A DNA stretch of 64,000 nucleotides from Deltaproteobacteria bacterium (GTDB taxonomy: Bacteria; Myxococcota; JACRCW01). How positions within the stretch are numbered: the stretch's first letter is position 1; every line of letters begins with the position of its first letter. Below the pieces are notes generated by a model, which searched no databases, was not told the origin of the DNA, and was given only the letters and a program-made list of their open reading frames with translations. The translations under genes and the position numbers were made by a program. Positions 1 through 8,788 of the stretch are shown here, one piece after another. Where the stretch lies: contig JACRCW010000081.1 in assembly GCA_016218805.1 (NCBI GenBank), positions 1 through 64,000 on the forward strand, read 5' to 3'.

Positions 1-165
1 ATGGTGCCCACCGAGCAGCTGGGCGAAGGGCCGTGGACAGTGGACGCGCGGGAGACCGCGTTGACCGGGCCAGCGGGCAAACGGTGGGCCGTGGGCATGC
101 CCATGCGCGTGCGCGTGACCGGCGCGGATGAGGAGCTGGGACGGGTGGAGTTTGCGCCGGGGTGA
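1..165 (+). CDS. rnr: C-terminal end of an RNase R-like 3'-5' exoribonuclease (partial)
   Basis: Only the last 54 codons are present; the gene begins upstream of the window, so the in-frame ATG at base 1 is not its start. The segment ends in LTGPAGKRWAVG followed by MRVRVTGADEELGRVEF, which fits the closing strands of an S1 RNA-binding domain: a basic loop, then an alternating V-R-V strand, then a negatively charged turn and a final V/I-x-F strand. RNase R enzymes end with such a domain plus a short tail. RNase R degrades structured RNA in the cytoplasm. Another S1-ended protein is possible, because the catalytic RNB domain is not visible. Confidence 0.55.
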   Translation: MVPTEQLGEGPWTVDARETALTGPAGKRWAVGMPMRVRVTGADEELGRVEFAPG

Positions 166-500
166 GTGCCGCTCCGCCGGAAGTTGAACCATTGATGCGA
201 AACGCGCGGAATGTCCGCTGGCCGGGCACGCAGGACCGTCAGGGCTGACGGCAGCGGTGGGCGAACAGCACAAGACGCGTCCTCCGGAGCGAGTAAAGAA
301 ATCAAAGCCCTGCCCGGTGTGCGGTCACCTCACGGTGGCTGTCACGCCGCCACCGCGTTGCCGTCACCGCGCGGTACGCGGGTCCGGCCCTTGCAACTGC
401 TCATGCGGGTCAGACCGCTGCTGCAATCCCCGCCCTGGGGAGCGGTCCCAGGCGCCGACTGGTCGTCCGGCGCGCGGGCGCCCGGTGAGGAGGGAGGCCC
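166..500. other. Gene-free stretch between the RNase R-like gene and the BON gene
   Basis: I find no convincing coding sequence in these 335 bases. Open frames exist on both strands but have extreme Arg/Pro/Cys composition typical of GC-rich shadow frames. It contains one short dyad (236-251) and a strong purine-rich ribosome-binding region just before position 501. The BON-gene promoter must lie here, but I cannot point to a clear -35/-10 pair. Confidence 0.5.
236..251. promoter_or_regulatory. 16-base perfect dyad, possible operator
   Basis: CCGTCAG and CTGACGG are perfect inverted arms separated by GG. The two-base spacer makes a transcript hairpin strained, so a protein-binding dyad upstream of the BON gene is a little more likely than a terminator for the RNase R-like gene. 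No second copy was noticed in the window. Confidence 0.25.
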
Positions 501-1106
501 ATGCGATGTCTCGTGTTTGTGCCGTTGGTGTTCCCGGCCGCGTTCCTGCTGCTGCCGGCGGTGGCGGGGGCTGACGATGCGCGGGTGGTGCCCGCGGCGA
601 GGAGCCTGCTGGCCTGGCAGGTACTGACCGCGGGCGACAGCGTGAAGGAGGCCATTCTGGCGACGAGCGTGACCCTGGAACTGCTGCGGCAGATGCCGGG
701 CGACGACGACGACGGCCTGCGCATCATGGTGTCCTGCGTGGGCACAACGGCGCAGTTGACCGGCGCCGTCCGGGACCGGGCCGCGGAAGAACAGGCCATG
801 GCCGTGACGCTGGGCGTACCGGGCGTGAGGAACGTGGTCAGCACGCTGGTGGTGAATCCCGGGCTTCCGGTTGACCAGAACCTGGAGGCGCACCGCAAGG
901 ACGCCGTGGTTGCCACCGACGTGAAGCTGCACGTGCTGCAGGCGCTCGGGTCAAGCGCGCTGGATATCCGCGTCCAGGCCGAGGACGGTGTGATCACGCT
1001 GAGCGGCCAGGTGGAGGACACGCTGACGCGCGATCTCGTGGTCTACATGGTCAGGGCCCGTCCCGCCGTGCAGCGGGTGATTGACCTGTTGGACACGCAG
1101 CCGTGA
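501..1106 (+). CDS. Periplasmic protein with two BON domains
   Basis: A 201-residue protein with a signal peptide (residues 1-24, hydrophobic VFPAAFLLLPAVAGA, cleavage near AGA/DD). Two BON domains follow: about residues 75-115 (AQLTGAVRDRAAEEQAMAV, then GVRNVVSTLVV) and 138-198 (GVITLSGQVEDTL, then RPAVQRVIDLL). BON domains are small alpha/beta modules thought to bind phospholipid; OsmY of E. coli carries two and acts in the periplasm during osmotic or envelope stress. The length matches OsmY-type proteins. The ATG follows a purine-rich GAGGAGGGAGG site. It appears monocistronic, with long spacers on both sides. The envelope role is inferred from family and signal peptide only. Confidence 0.8.
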   Translation: MRCLVFVPLVFPAAFLLLPAVAGADDARVVPAARSLLAWQVLTAGDSVKEAILATSVTLELLRQMPGDDDDGLRIMVSCVGTTAQLTGAVRDRAAEEQAMAVTLGVPGVRNVVSTLVVNPGLPVDQNLEAHRKDAVVATDVKLHVLQALGSSALDIRVQAEDGVITLSGQVEDTLTRDLVVYMVRARPAVQRVIDLLDTQP

Positions 1107-1414
1107 GGACGCGCAGGTGTTGCAGTGCGGGGTGGGCGCGGATTGGGATGGGACACCGGGCGCCGCCCATTTGCGGCGCAGTGCACGGACGCCCAGGCCC
1201 AAGGGGCTCCCTCAGTTTGCCCGTGATTCCGGGGCGGTGCGGGTGTCAGGCGGCCTGTTCCGGAACGCGTGGGTGTTGCTGTTGCGCCACACCGCATCCG
1301 GACGGACACAACGGATCCCATTTCAAACGCGATACTTTTCAATGACCTGACCCGCGCCCCGCCGTTGGCCCAGAGCCTGCTGCATGCCGCCGGACCCAGC
1401 GTCGGGAGTGCGTC
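1107..1414. other. Gene-free leader region of fabH
   Basis: These 308 bases have no convincing open frame. The only AT-richer patch, around 1318-1345 (CATTTCAAACGCGATACTTTT), lies about 75-95 bases before the fabH start and could hold its -10 element (GATACT). A matching -35 is not clear. No strong hairpin was found after the BON stop codon. Confidence 0.35.
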
Positions 1415-2407
1415 GTGGAGCAGAAGGTTCGGGCAGCGGTGGCGGGAACGGGAGCCTATCTCCCGCAGGCGCGGCTTACCAACGCCGCCCTGGCCGCGCG
1501 CCTGGACGCCACGGATGAGTGGATTGTTGAGCGCACCGGCATCCGTGAGCGCCGCGTGGCCGCGCGCGAGGAGTCCACCGGGGACATGGCGGCCGCCGCC
1601 GCGCGCGCCGCGCTGCAGGACGCGGGCATCACTGCGGACGAGGTGGACCTCATCATGGTGGCCACCTGCACGCCGGACATGGTGATGCCGTCCACGGCGT
1701 GCCTGGTGCAGCACGCGCTGGGGGCGCGCAAGGCGGCGGCGTTTGACGTCAACGCGGCGTGCAGCGGGTTTGTCTACGCGCTGCACGTGGCGCGCGGGCT
1801 GGTTGAGGCCGGCATGCACCGCACGGTGTTGTGCATTGGCGCGGACAAGATGAGCGGGCTGATGGATGCGCGGGACAAGGGCACGTCCATCCTGTTTGGT
1901 GACGGCGCGGGTGCGGTGGTGGTGCGCCGGGATGAGTCCGGCACGCGCGGGGTGGTGGCCAGCCACATCCACTCCGACGGTGACACCTGGGACCTCATCA
2001 CGGTGCCCGGCGGCGGGAGCCGCGCGCCGCTGACCGCGGCCAACGTGGAGGAAGGTCTGCAATTCATGCAGATGAAGGGCCGCGAGGTGTTCCGGATTGC
2101 GGTGCGCTGCCTGGAAGGCGCGGTGCGCGAGAGCCTGGAGCAGGCCGGGCTGGACGAAAAAGCGGTGGCGCTGTGCATCCCGCACCAGTCCAACGCGCGC
2201 ATTGTGGAGGCGGTGGCGGACCGGCTGCAGTGGCCGCGTGAGAAGGTGTTCACCAACCTGGAATGGGTGGGAAATACGTCGGCGGCGTCCATCCCGGTGG
2301 CGCTGCACCAGGCCCGCACGGAGCGCCGCGTGAAAGCCGGTGACGTGGTCATCCTGGCCGGCATGGGCGCCGGGATGACGTGGGGCGGCGCGGTGGTCCG
2401 CCTCTGA
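1415..2407 (+). CDS. fabH: Beta-ketoacyl-ACP synthase III (FabH family)
   Basis: A 330-residue thiolase-fold condensing enzyme of normal family length. The FabH triad is intact: Cys116 in DVNAACSGFVYAL, His257 in CIPHQSNARI and Asn287 in EWVGNTSAASIP. The N-terminal DEWIVERTGI and the central FGDGAGAVVV motifs are also typical. FabH condenses acetyl-CoA or a branched primer with malonyl-ACP to start type II fatty-acid synthesis in the cytoplasm. The start is GTG at 1415. No acpP, fabD or fabG is adjacent, so it stands alone and could also be a FabH-like enzyme of another ketoacyl pathway; the conserved sequence favours the housekeeping role. Confidence 0.9.
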   Translation: MEQKVRAAVAGTGAYLPQARLTNAALAARLDATDEWIVERTGIRERRVAAREESTGDMAAAAARAALQDAGITADEVDLIMVATCTPDMVMPSTACLVQHALGARKAAAFDVNAACSGFVYALHVARGLVEAGMHRTVLCIGADKMSGLMDARDKGTSILFGDGAGAVVVRRDESGTRGVVASHIHSDGDTWDLITVPGGGSRAPLTAANVEEGLQFMQMKGREVFRIAVRCLEGAVRESLEQAGLDEKAVALCIPHQSNARIVEAVADRLQWPREKVFTNLEWVGNTSAASIPVALHQARTERRVKAGDVVILAGMGAGMTWGGAVVRL

Positions 2408-2443
2408 GAGTTTTGTTGTTCTTACGCGCCGGGCCCGGCAAGT

Positions 2444-3076
2444 TCAGCGGTATTCCGTGAAGGCCGCGCGGAACGGGTCCGCGCCGTCGCCCTTGAGTTC
2501 CGGCAGCGCCATCTTGCGGCCGGTGACGGACAGCAGCAGCGCCTCCGCGGTGCCGCTGACCACGGGGCCGTCCCCGCGGGAGGCCCAGCCGGTGTCTTCA
2601 GCCACAAAGCGGAAACCCAAGGGCGTGCCAAAGAACTTCATGTTGCCGGTTCGCATCAGGTGGTCCAGGACGATCCCGGTGCGCTCAGCGGGGAAGGCGC
2701 GCTTGAGTCCCAGCGGGCGCCGGATGTCCAATCCGTGGACAATGATGTCACTGAGCGGTGCTTCCGGCCCCATGCCGGGCGGGGTGAACCGGTGGTCCGC
2801 CCGGGTGCGCAGTACCGCGGCCAACGCACGTGCAGGGCGCTTCTCCCCGTCCGCCTGCTGGTCCGCCATCCGGTTGAAGCTAAATCCCGCGCGCACCAGC
2901 CGGGCCAACGTGCCCGCCAGGCTGGCCTCCAGCGGCCACACCAGGTGCGCAACAACGTGACGAATCTGCCAGCCGCCCATGGCGCTGGGCGCCGTCCATT
3001 GCGCGTCGGTGAGGCTGTCAACGGTGTCACCCAGGATGCGGCGTTCATCCGCAATCATGGCAAAGAGGTCAGACAT
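2444..3076 (-). CDS. DinB / maleylpyruvate-isomerase-like metalloenzyme
   Basis: A 210-residue protein matching the DinB/MDMPI superfamily of four-helix-bundle, metal-dependent thiol S-transferase-like proteins. It begins MSDLFAMIADERRILGDTVD, followed by TDAQWTAPS, GGWQIRHVVAHLV (first metal His) and, in mid-protein, DIIVHGLDIRRPLG (second His cluster). These are the usual positions of the His ligands. Family members use mycothiol, bacillithiol or glutathione. A longer in-frame start exists at 3112, but the ATG at 3076 is preceded by GGGAGA at correct spacing. The substrate cannot be told. The gene converges on fabH and lies 86 bases downstream of the isoprenoid pair. Confidence 0.65.
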   Translation of the reverse strand: MSDLFAMIADERRILGDTVDSLTDAQWTAPSAMGGWQIRHVVAHLVWPLEASLAGTLARLVRAGFSFNRMADQQADGEKRPARALAAVLRTRADHRFTPPGMGPEAPLSDIIVHGLDIRRPLGLKRAFPAERTGIVLDHLMRTGNMKFFGTPLGFRFVAEDTGWASRGDGPVVSGTAEALLLSVTGRKMALPELKGDGADPFRAAFTEYR

Positions 3077-3162
3077 GGTTTCTCCCGTAGCAACTGGCGA
3101 TGGCATTGGCACGGAGGTCCGCGGCGGACAACCGCGCCGCGTGGCACCGGTCCGTCACTCCG

Positions 3163-4176
3163 TCACCCCAGGCCCATCTTTTCCATCACGCGTGACAGCG
3201 GGTAGTCCGTCCGCCGCGCCGCCGCCGCCGCCAGCAGCGCCTTCTCGTGGTTGTTCATCATGGGGTCGCCGCGCAGCACGGCGTCCGGTTGGGTCTCAAT
3301 GCGCCGCAGCAGTTCCGAATACACGGTAATGATGAGGCATAGGATGAATGCGCAGTCCCGCGCCATGTCCGGGTAGCGTGCCTCCGCCATGGCCACGCCG
3401 CGCGCTTCCATTTCATGCGCGCGTCCACACAGGTCCACCACCAGCGCGCGCCACGCCGCGGTGCCCTCGCCGCGGCGCAGGATGTCGCGCAGCGTGGATT
3501 CGGAAAGGCCGTGTTTCTCCATGTCCGCCAACGACAGGTACACCAAGCCGGACTGCCCCACGGCCATGTCCTGTTTCACGTCACGCAGGATGTGGGCCAG
3601 GTACGCAAACAACCCGAGTTCCCGGCCGCACGTCTGAAAGTCAAAGGCGTGCACGCGGTACACGCCGTCGTCGTCGCGCATGGCGGCGAGCAGGTAGACG
3701 TAGATGATCGTGGGCGCCACGGTGGCGCCTTCGCCGTATTGCAGGAATTCCGTGAAATCCCTGAACCGCGGATGGTCCACGTCAAACCGCATGGCGTCCA
3801 CAAAGTTCAGCCACACCTGCAACGGCACGGGGAAGGTGTGCGCGGCCGCGGCCAGCGCCAGGTCCACCGGGTCCTCAGACGGGTGGCCGTCATACGCCGC
3901 GCGGATGCGCTGCTCCCAGCGGTCCAGTTCCTTCTGCAGCCCGGCGCGCGCGCCGGCAGACGCCAGCGCCTTGTCCGGCACGTTGTCAATGAAGTCGTCC
4001 ACCAGCCGCATCACCGCGTACATGGCAATGAACGCGTCATAGCGGGCGCGGTCTTCAAAGAACTGGCTGGTCACGTACAGGTTGCTGCGGTCCTTGGCGG
4101 CAATCCGCTCACACACCTCCAGGGCGGCCTTCATCCGCGCCGCGTCCACGCCCGGGAGCCTCAACTGCGTCTTCAC
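3163..4176 (-). CDS. Squalene/phytoene synthase family protein
   Basis: A 337-residue trans-isoprenyl head-to-head synthase. Both diphosphate/Mg-binding Asp motifs are present: DDFID at residues 60-64 and RDVKQD at 198-203 (Asp199, Asp203). YGEGATVAP lies between them, as in the phytoene/squalene synthase fold. These enzymes join two C15 or C20 diphosphates to make squalene or phytoene. The start codon overlaps the stop codon of the upstream flavoprotein by four bases (ATGA), so the two are translationally coupled. No desaturase, lycopene cyclase or hopene cyclase is in the pair, so squalene and phytoene cannot be distinguished. Confidence 0.8.
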   Translation of the reverse strand: MKTQLRLPGVDAARMKAALEVCERIAAKDRSNLYVTSQFFEDRARYDAFIAMYAVMRLVDDFIDNVPDKALASAGARAGLQKELDRWEQRIRAAYDGHPSEDPVDLALAAAAHTFPVPLQVWLNFVDAMRFDVDHPRFRDFTEFLQYGEGATVAPTIIYVYLLAAMRDDDGVYRVHAFDFQTCGRELGLFAYLAHILRDVKQDMAVGQSGLVYLSLADMEKHGLSESTLRDILRRGEGTAAWRALVVDLCGRAHEMEARGVAMAEARYPDMARDCAFILCLIITVYSELLRRIETQPDAVLRGDPMMNNHEKALLAAAAARRTDYPLSRVMEKMGLG

Positions 4177-5465
4177 GCCGTCACCTCCGCACCATCCGCA
4201 CCGCCCGCCGCGCCGCGCACGGCCGGCCCGCGCGTGAACAGCGCCCGCAGGATTCCCGCCGCCCCCACGACGTCATGGCGTGGTGCCGCGTGTCCCAGCA
4301 ACGCCAGGAACGCCCACCGCATCCCCGGGTGCGCGCCACACAGCGCCACCGCGGCCCGCATCAACGTGGCGCGCGCGTGCAGCCGCTGCAGCCGCTGGCC
4401 CAGCGCGGCCTCGCCCAGGAACGACCGCCGGCAGCGCGTGTCATATTCCGCCAGCGCGGCGCGCGACACGTCACCGGCGGCGAGCGCGTCATGAAGCACG
4501 TCCCCCGCGTGGCCGCCCGCCATCAACGCGTGGTGGATGCCGTGGCCCGTGAACGGGTCCACCATCGCCCCCGCGTCCCCCACCAGCAGCAGCCCGTCGT
4601 CAACAATGCGGCGGTTCTCGCTGGTGCCCGGCAGAGACCAGCCCTTGAGCCGCGGCACCTCCAGGCCTGCCAGGCGTTCCCGGAACAGCGGCACCTGCTC
4701 GCGCACTTCATCAAACAACTGCGCCGGCCCTTTCCCGATGCGCTCGGAGTCCGCCTTGATGATGCCCACTCCCACGTTCCATTCGTGGTCACCCACGGGG
4801 AGAATCCATGCGCAACCGGGCAGCGTGCGCTCCGTGGTGAAGATCTCCAGGTACGGCTCCGGCAGCATCCGCGGGCTGTGCACGTACGCGCGCGCCGCCA
4901 GGCACAGGTGGTCCGGGTGCTGGTTGAACAGGCCCACGCTGCGCGCCACCGAGCTGGTGGCGCCGTCCGCCCCGACGACGGCGCACGCCTCCATGCGCTC
5001 TACCGTTCCGCCCGGGCGGCGCACGTCCACGGCCGCCACCACGCCGTTGCCGTCACGGATGACGCTGCAGCCTTCGTGACCTTCCTGCACCTCCGCGCCC
5101 GCGGCGCGCGCCTGTTCCAGCAACCAGTGGTCCAGCACCTCACGCTTGATGATCCACCACAGGCGTTGGGCCCCCGCGCCGTCACGGAACATGCCGTGCA
5201 CTTCGGTGCCGCCGGGCGCCACGTAGCGGCTGCCCGTGCACGCGTACCCGCGCGCGCGCAATTCCTCCCACGGCAGGCCCAGGGCGCGGATTGCTTCCTG
5301 CGCCTCGGGCAGCACCACGTCACCGCACACCTTGTCACGCGGGAACCGCTGCCGGTCCAACAGCACCACGCGGCGGCCACGTCGCCGCAGCGCAATGGCC
5401 GTGGCCGACCCGCCCGGCCCTGCGCCCACCACCAGCACCGGCTTTCCCGGGTCCAACGTCGCCAT
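4173..5465 (-). CDS. FAD-dependent geranylgeranyl-reductase-family oxidoreductase
   Basis: A 430-residue flavoprotein. It has the Rossmann FAD motif VLVVGAGPGG (near residue 15), the family signature FPRDKVCGD (41-49) and the second FAD motif LLVGDAGAMVDPFTGHGI (about 294-310). This pattern belongs to the geranylgeranyl reductase / p-hydroxybenzoate hydroxylase superfamily, which saturates polyprenyl chains or hydroxylates lipids. The longest frame starts at 5528, but that leader is arginine/glycine-rich and uncharacteristic. MATLDPGKP at 5465 places the FAD motif at the expected distance from the N-terminus. It leads a two-gene operon with the prenyl synthase, so its substrate is probably that enzyme's product or a related isoprenoid. 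Confidence 0.75.
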   Translation of the reverse strand: MATLDPGKPVLVVGAGPGGSATAIALRRRGRRVVLLDRQRFPRDKVCGDVVLPEAQEAIRALGLPWEELRARGYACTGSRYVAPGGTEVHGMFRDGAGAQRLWWIIKREVLDHWLLEQARAAGAEVQEGHEGCSVIRDGNGVVAAVDVRRPGGTVERMEACAVVGADGATSSVARSVGLFNQHPDHLCLAARAYVHSPRMLPEPYLEIFTTERTLPGCAWILPVGDHEWNVGVGIIKADSERIGKGPAQLFDEVREQVPLFRERLAGLEVPRLKGWSLPGTSENRRIVDDGLLLVGDAGAMVDPFTGHGIHHALMAGGHAGDVLHDALAAGDVSRAALAEYDTRCRRSFLGEAALGQRLQRLHARATLMRAAVALCGAHPGMRWAFLALLGHAAPRHDVVGAAGILRALFTRGPAVRGAAGGADGAEVTA

Positions 5466-5728
5466 GCCACTCCCGCGCCCCGCTTCCAGGGGGCCGCGCA
5501 ATCCAACGTGCCCGACGGGGGAAGTCAAGCCGCACGCGCGGGGCCCCTAAGCGGCGGCGGTCCGCACGGGTCCACGACGGGATGACGCGTTGCGTTGCCC
5601 CGCCTGGCAACGGAGTTCCCGGAGCTTCTTCCTGACGGGACACCGTCCTGGAGCTTGAACTGCGCGCCGGCCGGGCGCTAGCAGGGCGCCGCGACGTCCG
5701 CGACCGCGCGGACACACGGAGGAAATGC

Positions 5729-6616
5729 ATGGCAAAGGTGGCGTTCCTGGGATTGGGCGTGATGGGCTACCCGATGGCGGGTCACTTGGCGAAGAAGGGC
5801 GGCCACGACGTCACGGTCTACAACCGCACCGCCGCAAAGGCCGCGAAATGGGTGGCCGAACACGGCGGGCGGTCCGCGCCCACGCCGCGCGCGGCGGCGG
5901 CCGGAGCGGAGTTTGTCTGCATGTGCGTGGGGAACGACCACGACGTGCGCGAGGTGGCGCTGGGACCGGACGGCGCGCTGGCCGGGATGGCGTCCGGCGC
6001 GGTGCTGGTGGACCACACCACCGCATCCGCCACGATTGCGCGCGAGCTGCACGCGGCGGCGGCGAAGCAGGGCGTGGGTTTCCTGGATGCGCCGGTGAGC
6101 GGCGGCCAGGCGGGCGCGGTGAACGGGCAGTTGGGCATCATGGTGGGCGGCGAAGACGCGGTATTCGCGCGTGGCAAGCCGGTGCTGGACGTCTACGCGA
6201 AGATGACCGTGCTGGTTGGGGGACCGGGCAGCGGGCAGCTGACCAAGATGGTGAACCAGGTGGCCATTGCGGGCGTGGTGCAGGGGCTGGCCGAGGCGTT
6301 GAACTTTGCCAAGCACGCGCAGTTGGACGTGGAGAAGGTGGTCAGCGTCATCAGCAAGGGCGCGGCGCAGAGCTGGCAGATGGAGAACCGCTGGAAGGCG
6401 ATGGACGCGGTGAAGTTTGACGGGTTTGGTTTTGCGGTGGACTGGATGCGCAAGGACCTGGCCATTGTGCTGGAAGAGGCGACCCGCAACGGCGCGCGTC
6501 TGCCGATGACTGCGCTGGTGGACCAGTTCTACGCGCAGGTGCAGGCGCGCGGTGGCAAGCGCTGGGATACCTGTTCACTGATGGACCTGCTGGCGCGCGA
6601 CCTTCCACCGCGCTGA
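5729..6616 (+). CDS. NAD(P)-dependent beta-hydroxyacid dehydrogenase (3-hydroxyisobutyrate dehydrogenase family)
   Basis: A 295-residue enzyme of typical family length. It has the N-terminal dinucleotide motif FLGLGVMGYPMAGHL (6-20), the substrate motif DAPVSGGQAGA (120-130) and catalytic Lys173 in TKMVNQ. Tyr30-Asn-Arg at the end of beta-2 (VYNRT) favours NADP over NAD, as in glyoxylate/succinic semialdehyde reductases. The ATG at 5729 follows GGAGGA. The exact substrate (3-hydroxyisobutyrate, tartronate semialdehyde, succinic semialdehyde) cannot be read from the sequence. It is divergent from the isoprenoid pair and only 5 bases from the end of the convergent MFS gene. Confidence 0.82.
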   Translation: MAKVAFLGLGVMGYPMAGHLAKKGGHDVTVYNRTAAKAAKWVAEHGGRSAPTPRAAAAGAEFVCMCVGNDHDVREVALGPDGALAGMASGAVLVDHTTASATIARELHAAAAKQGVGFLDAPVSGGQAGAVNGQLGIMVGGEDAVFARGKPVLDVYAKMTVLVGGPGSGQLTKMVNQVAIAGVVQGLAEALNFAKHAQLDVEKVVSVISKGAAQSWQMENRWKAMDAVKFDGFGFAVDWMRKDLAIVLEEATRNGARLPMTALVDQFYAQVQARGGKRWDTCSLMDLLARDLPPR

Positions 6617-6621
6617 GCGCG

Positions 6622-7911
6622 TCAGGCGGCCGCGGCGGCGCGCTCCATGCGGCGCGCCCCCGTCCACAACAGCACGGCAGCCACGGCGCACGCCGCGGGG
6701 CACAGCAGCAGCGAATAGCGCATCATGCTCGGGTCGGTGGTGACGCCCAGCGCGTCGCTGGTGCGGCCAATGGCCACCGGGCCGATGCCGTACCCGATGA
6801 CATTCACCACGAAATAATACACGCCAATTCCGAGCCCGCGCAGCTGCGGACCGACGACGTCCTGCACATCCGCCGCGGCCGCGCCCATCCAGCTGAGGGC
6901 AAAACCCATGGCCACGAAATACGGGATGATCACCATCCAGAAGCTGCCCGCCGCCAGCATGGCGAACCACAGCGGGATGCAGATGGCCGCGCACATGGCC
7001 GAGAAGCGCATGCGCCCGCCGGCCCAGCGCTTGCGGAACGCGTCCGCGCCCAAGCCGCCCAGCACGCTGCCGATGAGGCCGCCCACCGCTGCGCTGAAGC
7101 CGGTGTAGCCGCCCACCTCGGCGAGGTCCATGGCGAACACCTTGTGGATGAACGACGGAATCCACATGGACAGCGCCTGCCCCGCCATGGCGAAGAACGC
7201 GTACCCGAAATAGTGGAACCGCAGCGTTCCCGACGACAGCACCACCTTCCACGCATCCGGCGGCGCCCCCGTGGCCGGCTTCTTCTCGGTGCTGCCGCGC
7301 ACCGGCTCGCGCACGAACAGTACGAGCACCGCGAACAGCAGGCCCGGGAAGCCGAGCAGGTAGAACGCCCAGCGCCAGCCGAACTCCCGTTGGATGAGCC
7401 CCCCGACGGTGAGTGCGACGCCCGCCCCAATGGGCACACCCGCGGTGAAGATGGCCGCCGCGGTGGCGCGCATGCGCGTGGGGAACAGGTCCGCCAGCAG
7501 CGACAGCGCCGCGGGGCCCAGCGTGGCTTCGCCCACGCCGACCATCAGGCGGCACAGGAAGATGCCGGTGAAGGACTCCATGAATCCCGTGAGACCGGAG
7601 AACACGCTCCAAATCACCAAGCCCACCGCAATCATCTTCTTGCGCACCACGCGGTCCGCCAGCCGCCCAAACGGCACGCCCAGCAGCGTGTAGAAGATGA
7701 CAAACGACGTGGATCCCAGCAGCGCGAGCTGCGTCTCCGTGAGCGCCATCTCCTTCTTGATGGGGCCGAACAGGATGTAGATGAGCGTGCGGTCCAGGAA
7801 GTTGAGCAGGTAAACGGTGAACAGCACCGCCAGACCGTACCAGCTGGAAGCGGGGATTTTCTCGTCGGCCGCGGGACCCGCAGCCGGACCATCGTTCAGC
7901 AGCAACGCCAT
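6622..7911 (-). CDS. Major facilitator superfamily transporter
   Basis: A 429-residue inner-membrane protein with about 12 hydrophobic helices. It has the MFS loop signature GRLADRVVRKK after TM2, RLMVGVGEATLGPAALSLLADLFP in TM4-5 (split here by position only), a central loop near REPVRGSTEKK, and a GPVAIGRTSDALG repeat of the loop motif in the second half. The GE-A-pattern in TM4 recalls Spinster-like and hexuronate/anion-type MFS carriers. The start at 7911 follows GAGAGG; the longer frame reads back into the upstream gene. It is the last of five genes in a compact operon with two lipoproteins, a lipoprotein hydrolase and an outer-membrane barrel, so it probably moves the product or substrate handled by that envelope set. 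The substrate is unknown. Confidence 0.85.
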   Translation of the reverse strand: MALLLNDGPAAGPAADEKIPASSWYGLAVLFTVYLLNFLDRTLIYILFGPIKKEMALTETQLALLGSTSFVIFYTLLGVPFGRLADRVVRKKMIAVGLVIWSVFSGLTGFMESFTGIFLCRLMVGVGEATLGPAALSLLADLFPTRMRATAAAIFTAGVPIGAGVALTVGGLIQREFGWRWAFYLLGFPGLLFAVLVLFVREPVRGSTEKKPATGAPPDAWKVVLSSGTLRFHYFGYAFFAMAGQALSMWIPSFIHKVFAMDLAEVGGYTGFSAAVGGLIGSVLGGLGADAFRKRWAGGRMRFSAMCAAICIPLWFAMLAAGSFWMVIIPYFVAMGFALSWMGAAAADVQDVVGPQLRGLGIGVYYFVVNVIGYGIGPVAIGRTSDALGVTTDPSMMRYSLLLCPAACAVAAVLLWTGARRMERAAAAA

Positions 7912-7921
7912 GGGGAACCTC

Positions 7922-8788
7922 TCAGAGGGAGAGCCGCCAGACCTCGTGCGCGGAAGTGAAGGAATCAGGAATGGTGTCAGCCAGGCGGCCCATGGGCGAA
8001 ATGACGCGGGCCACCTCGCCCAGGCACTCATGCACCCAGACGTGCGTGACCTGCTGCGCGTCACCGGCGACCAGCGTGCGCCGCAACCGCACCGTCACGC
8101 GCAGCGTGTTCTCCAGGATCATGTCCGGGAGCACCAGGGTGCCGCGGCCGGTCACGCGCACGTCGTAGATGTCGGACAGCGCGGTGGTGAGCCCCAGCAG
8201 CACCGCGTTGGAGGCGCGCGCCGTCGTGGTGACGTGCGCGTCTTCGCGCAGCGGGTATGGGTAGAGCGTCACCGGCACGTCGTAGACCAGCAGGGTGCGG
8301 CCCTCCGCGGGGTCCTGTTCGGCGGAGGCGCTGCCCAGCAGGTGCACGCCCGCGTCATCAATGCGAAGCGGGCCCAGCAGCCGGCCGCCCGGTGTCAGCG
8401 GCCCCGCGTAGTCCGCCTGCGGGAAGGAAGGCGCGAACCACTGGTTCTCCAGCGTCTGCAACTCCAGCCGCGCCAACGGCTGGGAATCGGGCAGCGGGGT
8501 GGAGAAGTCCCAGCGCCGGATGCCGGTCTCATCCACGTAGCCATCCACGTCCACGTCCATGGGACCGGAGCCCACTCGGATGCGCGCCACCGCGCCCAGG
8601 ACAAACGGCATTTCCTGGCGTTCAATCACGCCGTCGTTGTTGGGGCGGCAATCGGGCGCATTGACGGGTGAGACGTATGAGTCGTCCTCGCGTGCGGGGG
8701 CGGGCTCGCAGCCGTAGGGCGCGCCCGCCACGCAGCCTGCGAGCACCGTGGTGGACAACCAGACCAATTGCCGGGATTCACCTTGCAT
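7922..8788 (-). CDS. Lipoprotein, paralogue of the protein at 11482-12489
   Basis: A 288-residue predicted lipoprotein with lipobox TTVLAGC (Cys19). The body aligns by eye with the first gene of this operon. Shared landmarks in order are a Cys near an acidic N/D turn and E-x-P (DGVIERQEMPFVLG here), WDF followed by a Pro-rich turn (RRWDFSTPLP), WFAPSFPQADY, HLLGSASA, DVPVTLYPYPL, a Y-x-V-x-G-x-TLVLP strand, ENTLRVTVRL and THVWVHECLGEVARVISPMG. The family is not one I recognise. It starts 11 bases inside the end of the barrel gene and ends 10 bases before the MFS gene, so it is cotranscribed. The MDVDVDGYVDE segment reads as a secretion marker of acidic, possibly Ca-binding, surface proteins. 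Confidence 0.7.
   Translation of the reverse strand: MQGESRQLVWLSTTVLAGCVAGAPYGCEPAPAREDDSYVSPVNAPDCRPNNDGVIERQEMPFVLGAVARIRVGSGPMDVDVDGYVDETGIRRWDFSTPLPDSQPLARLELQTLENQWFAPSFPQADYAGPLTPGGRLLGPLRIDDAGVHLLGSASAEQDPAEGRTLLVYDVPVTLYPYPLREDAHVTTTARASNAVLLGLTTALSDIYDVRVTGRGTLVLPDMILENTLRVTVRLRRTLVAGDAQQVTHVWVHECLGEVARVISPMGRLADTIPDSFTSAHEVWRLSL

Noticed and set aside
257-574. Small plus-strand frame with a CPVCG zinc-ribbon-like start
   Set aside because: Only the first 20 residues look protein-like (KPCPVCGHLT); the rest is Arg/Pro/Cys-rich shadow sequence running into the BON gene, and there is no good ribosome-binding site.
1043-2308. Long minus-strand frame antisense to fabH
   Set aside because: It is His/Arg/Gln-rich with no domain and lies opposite a clear fabH; such shadow frames are common in this high-GC window.
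2431-2442. GCCGGGCCCGGC near the convergent ends of fabH and the DinB-like gene as a terminator
   Set aside because: It is a palindrome without loop bases and without a following U-tract in either direction; too weak to call.
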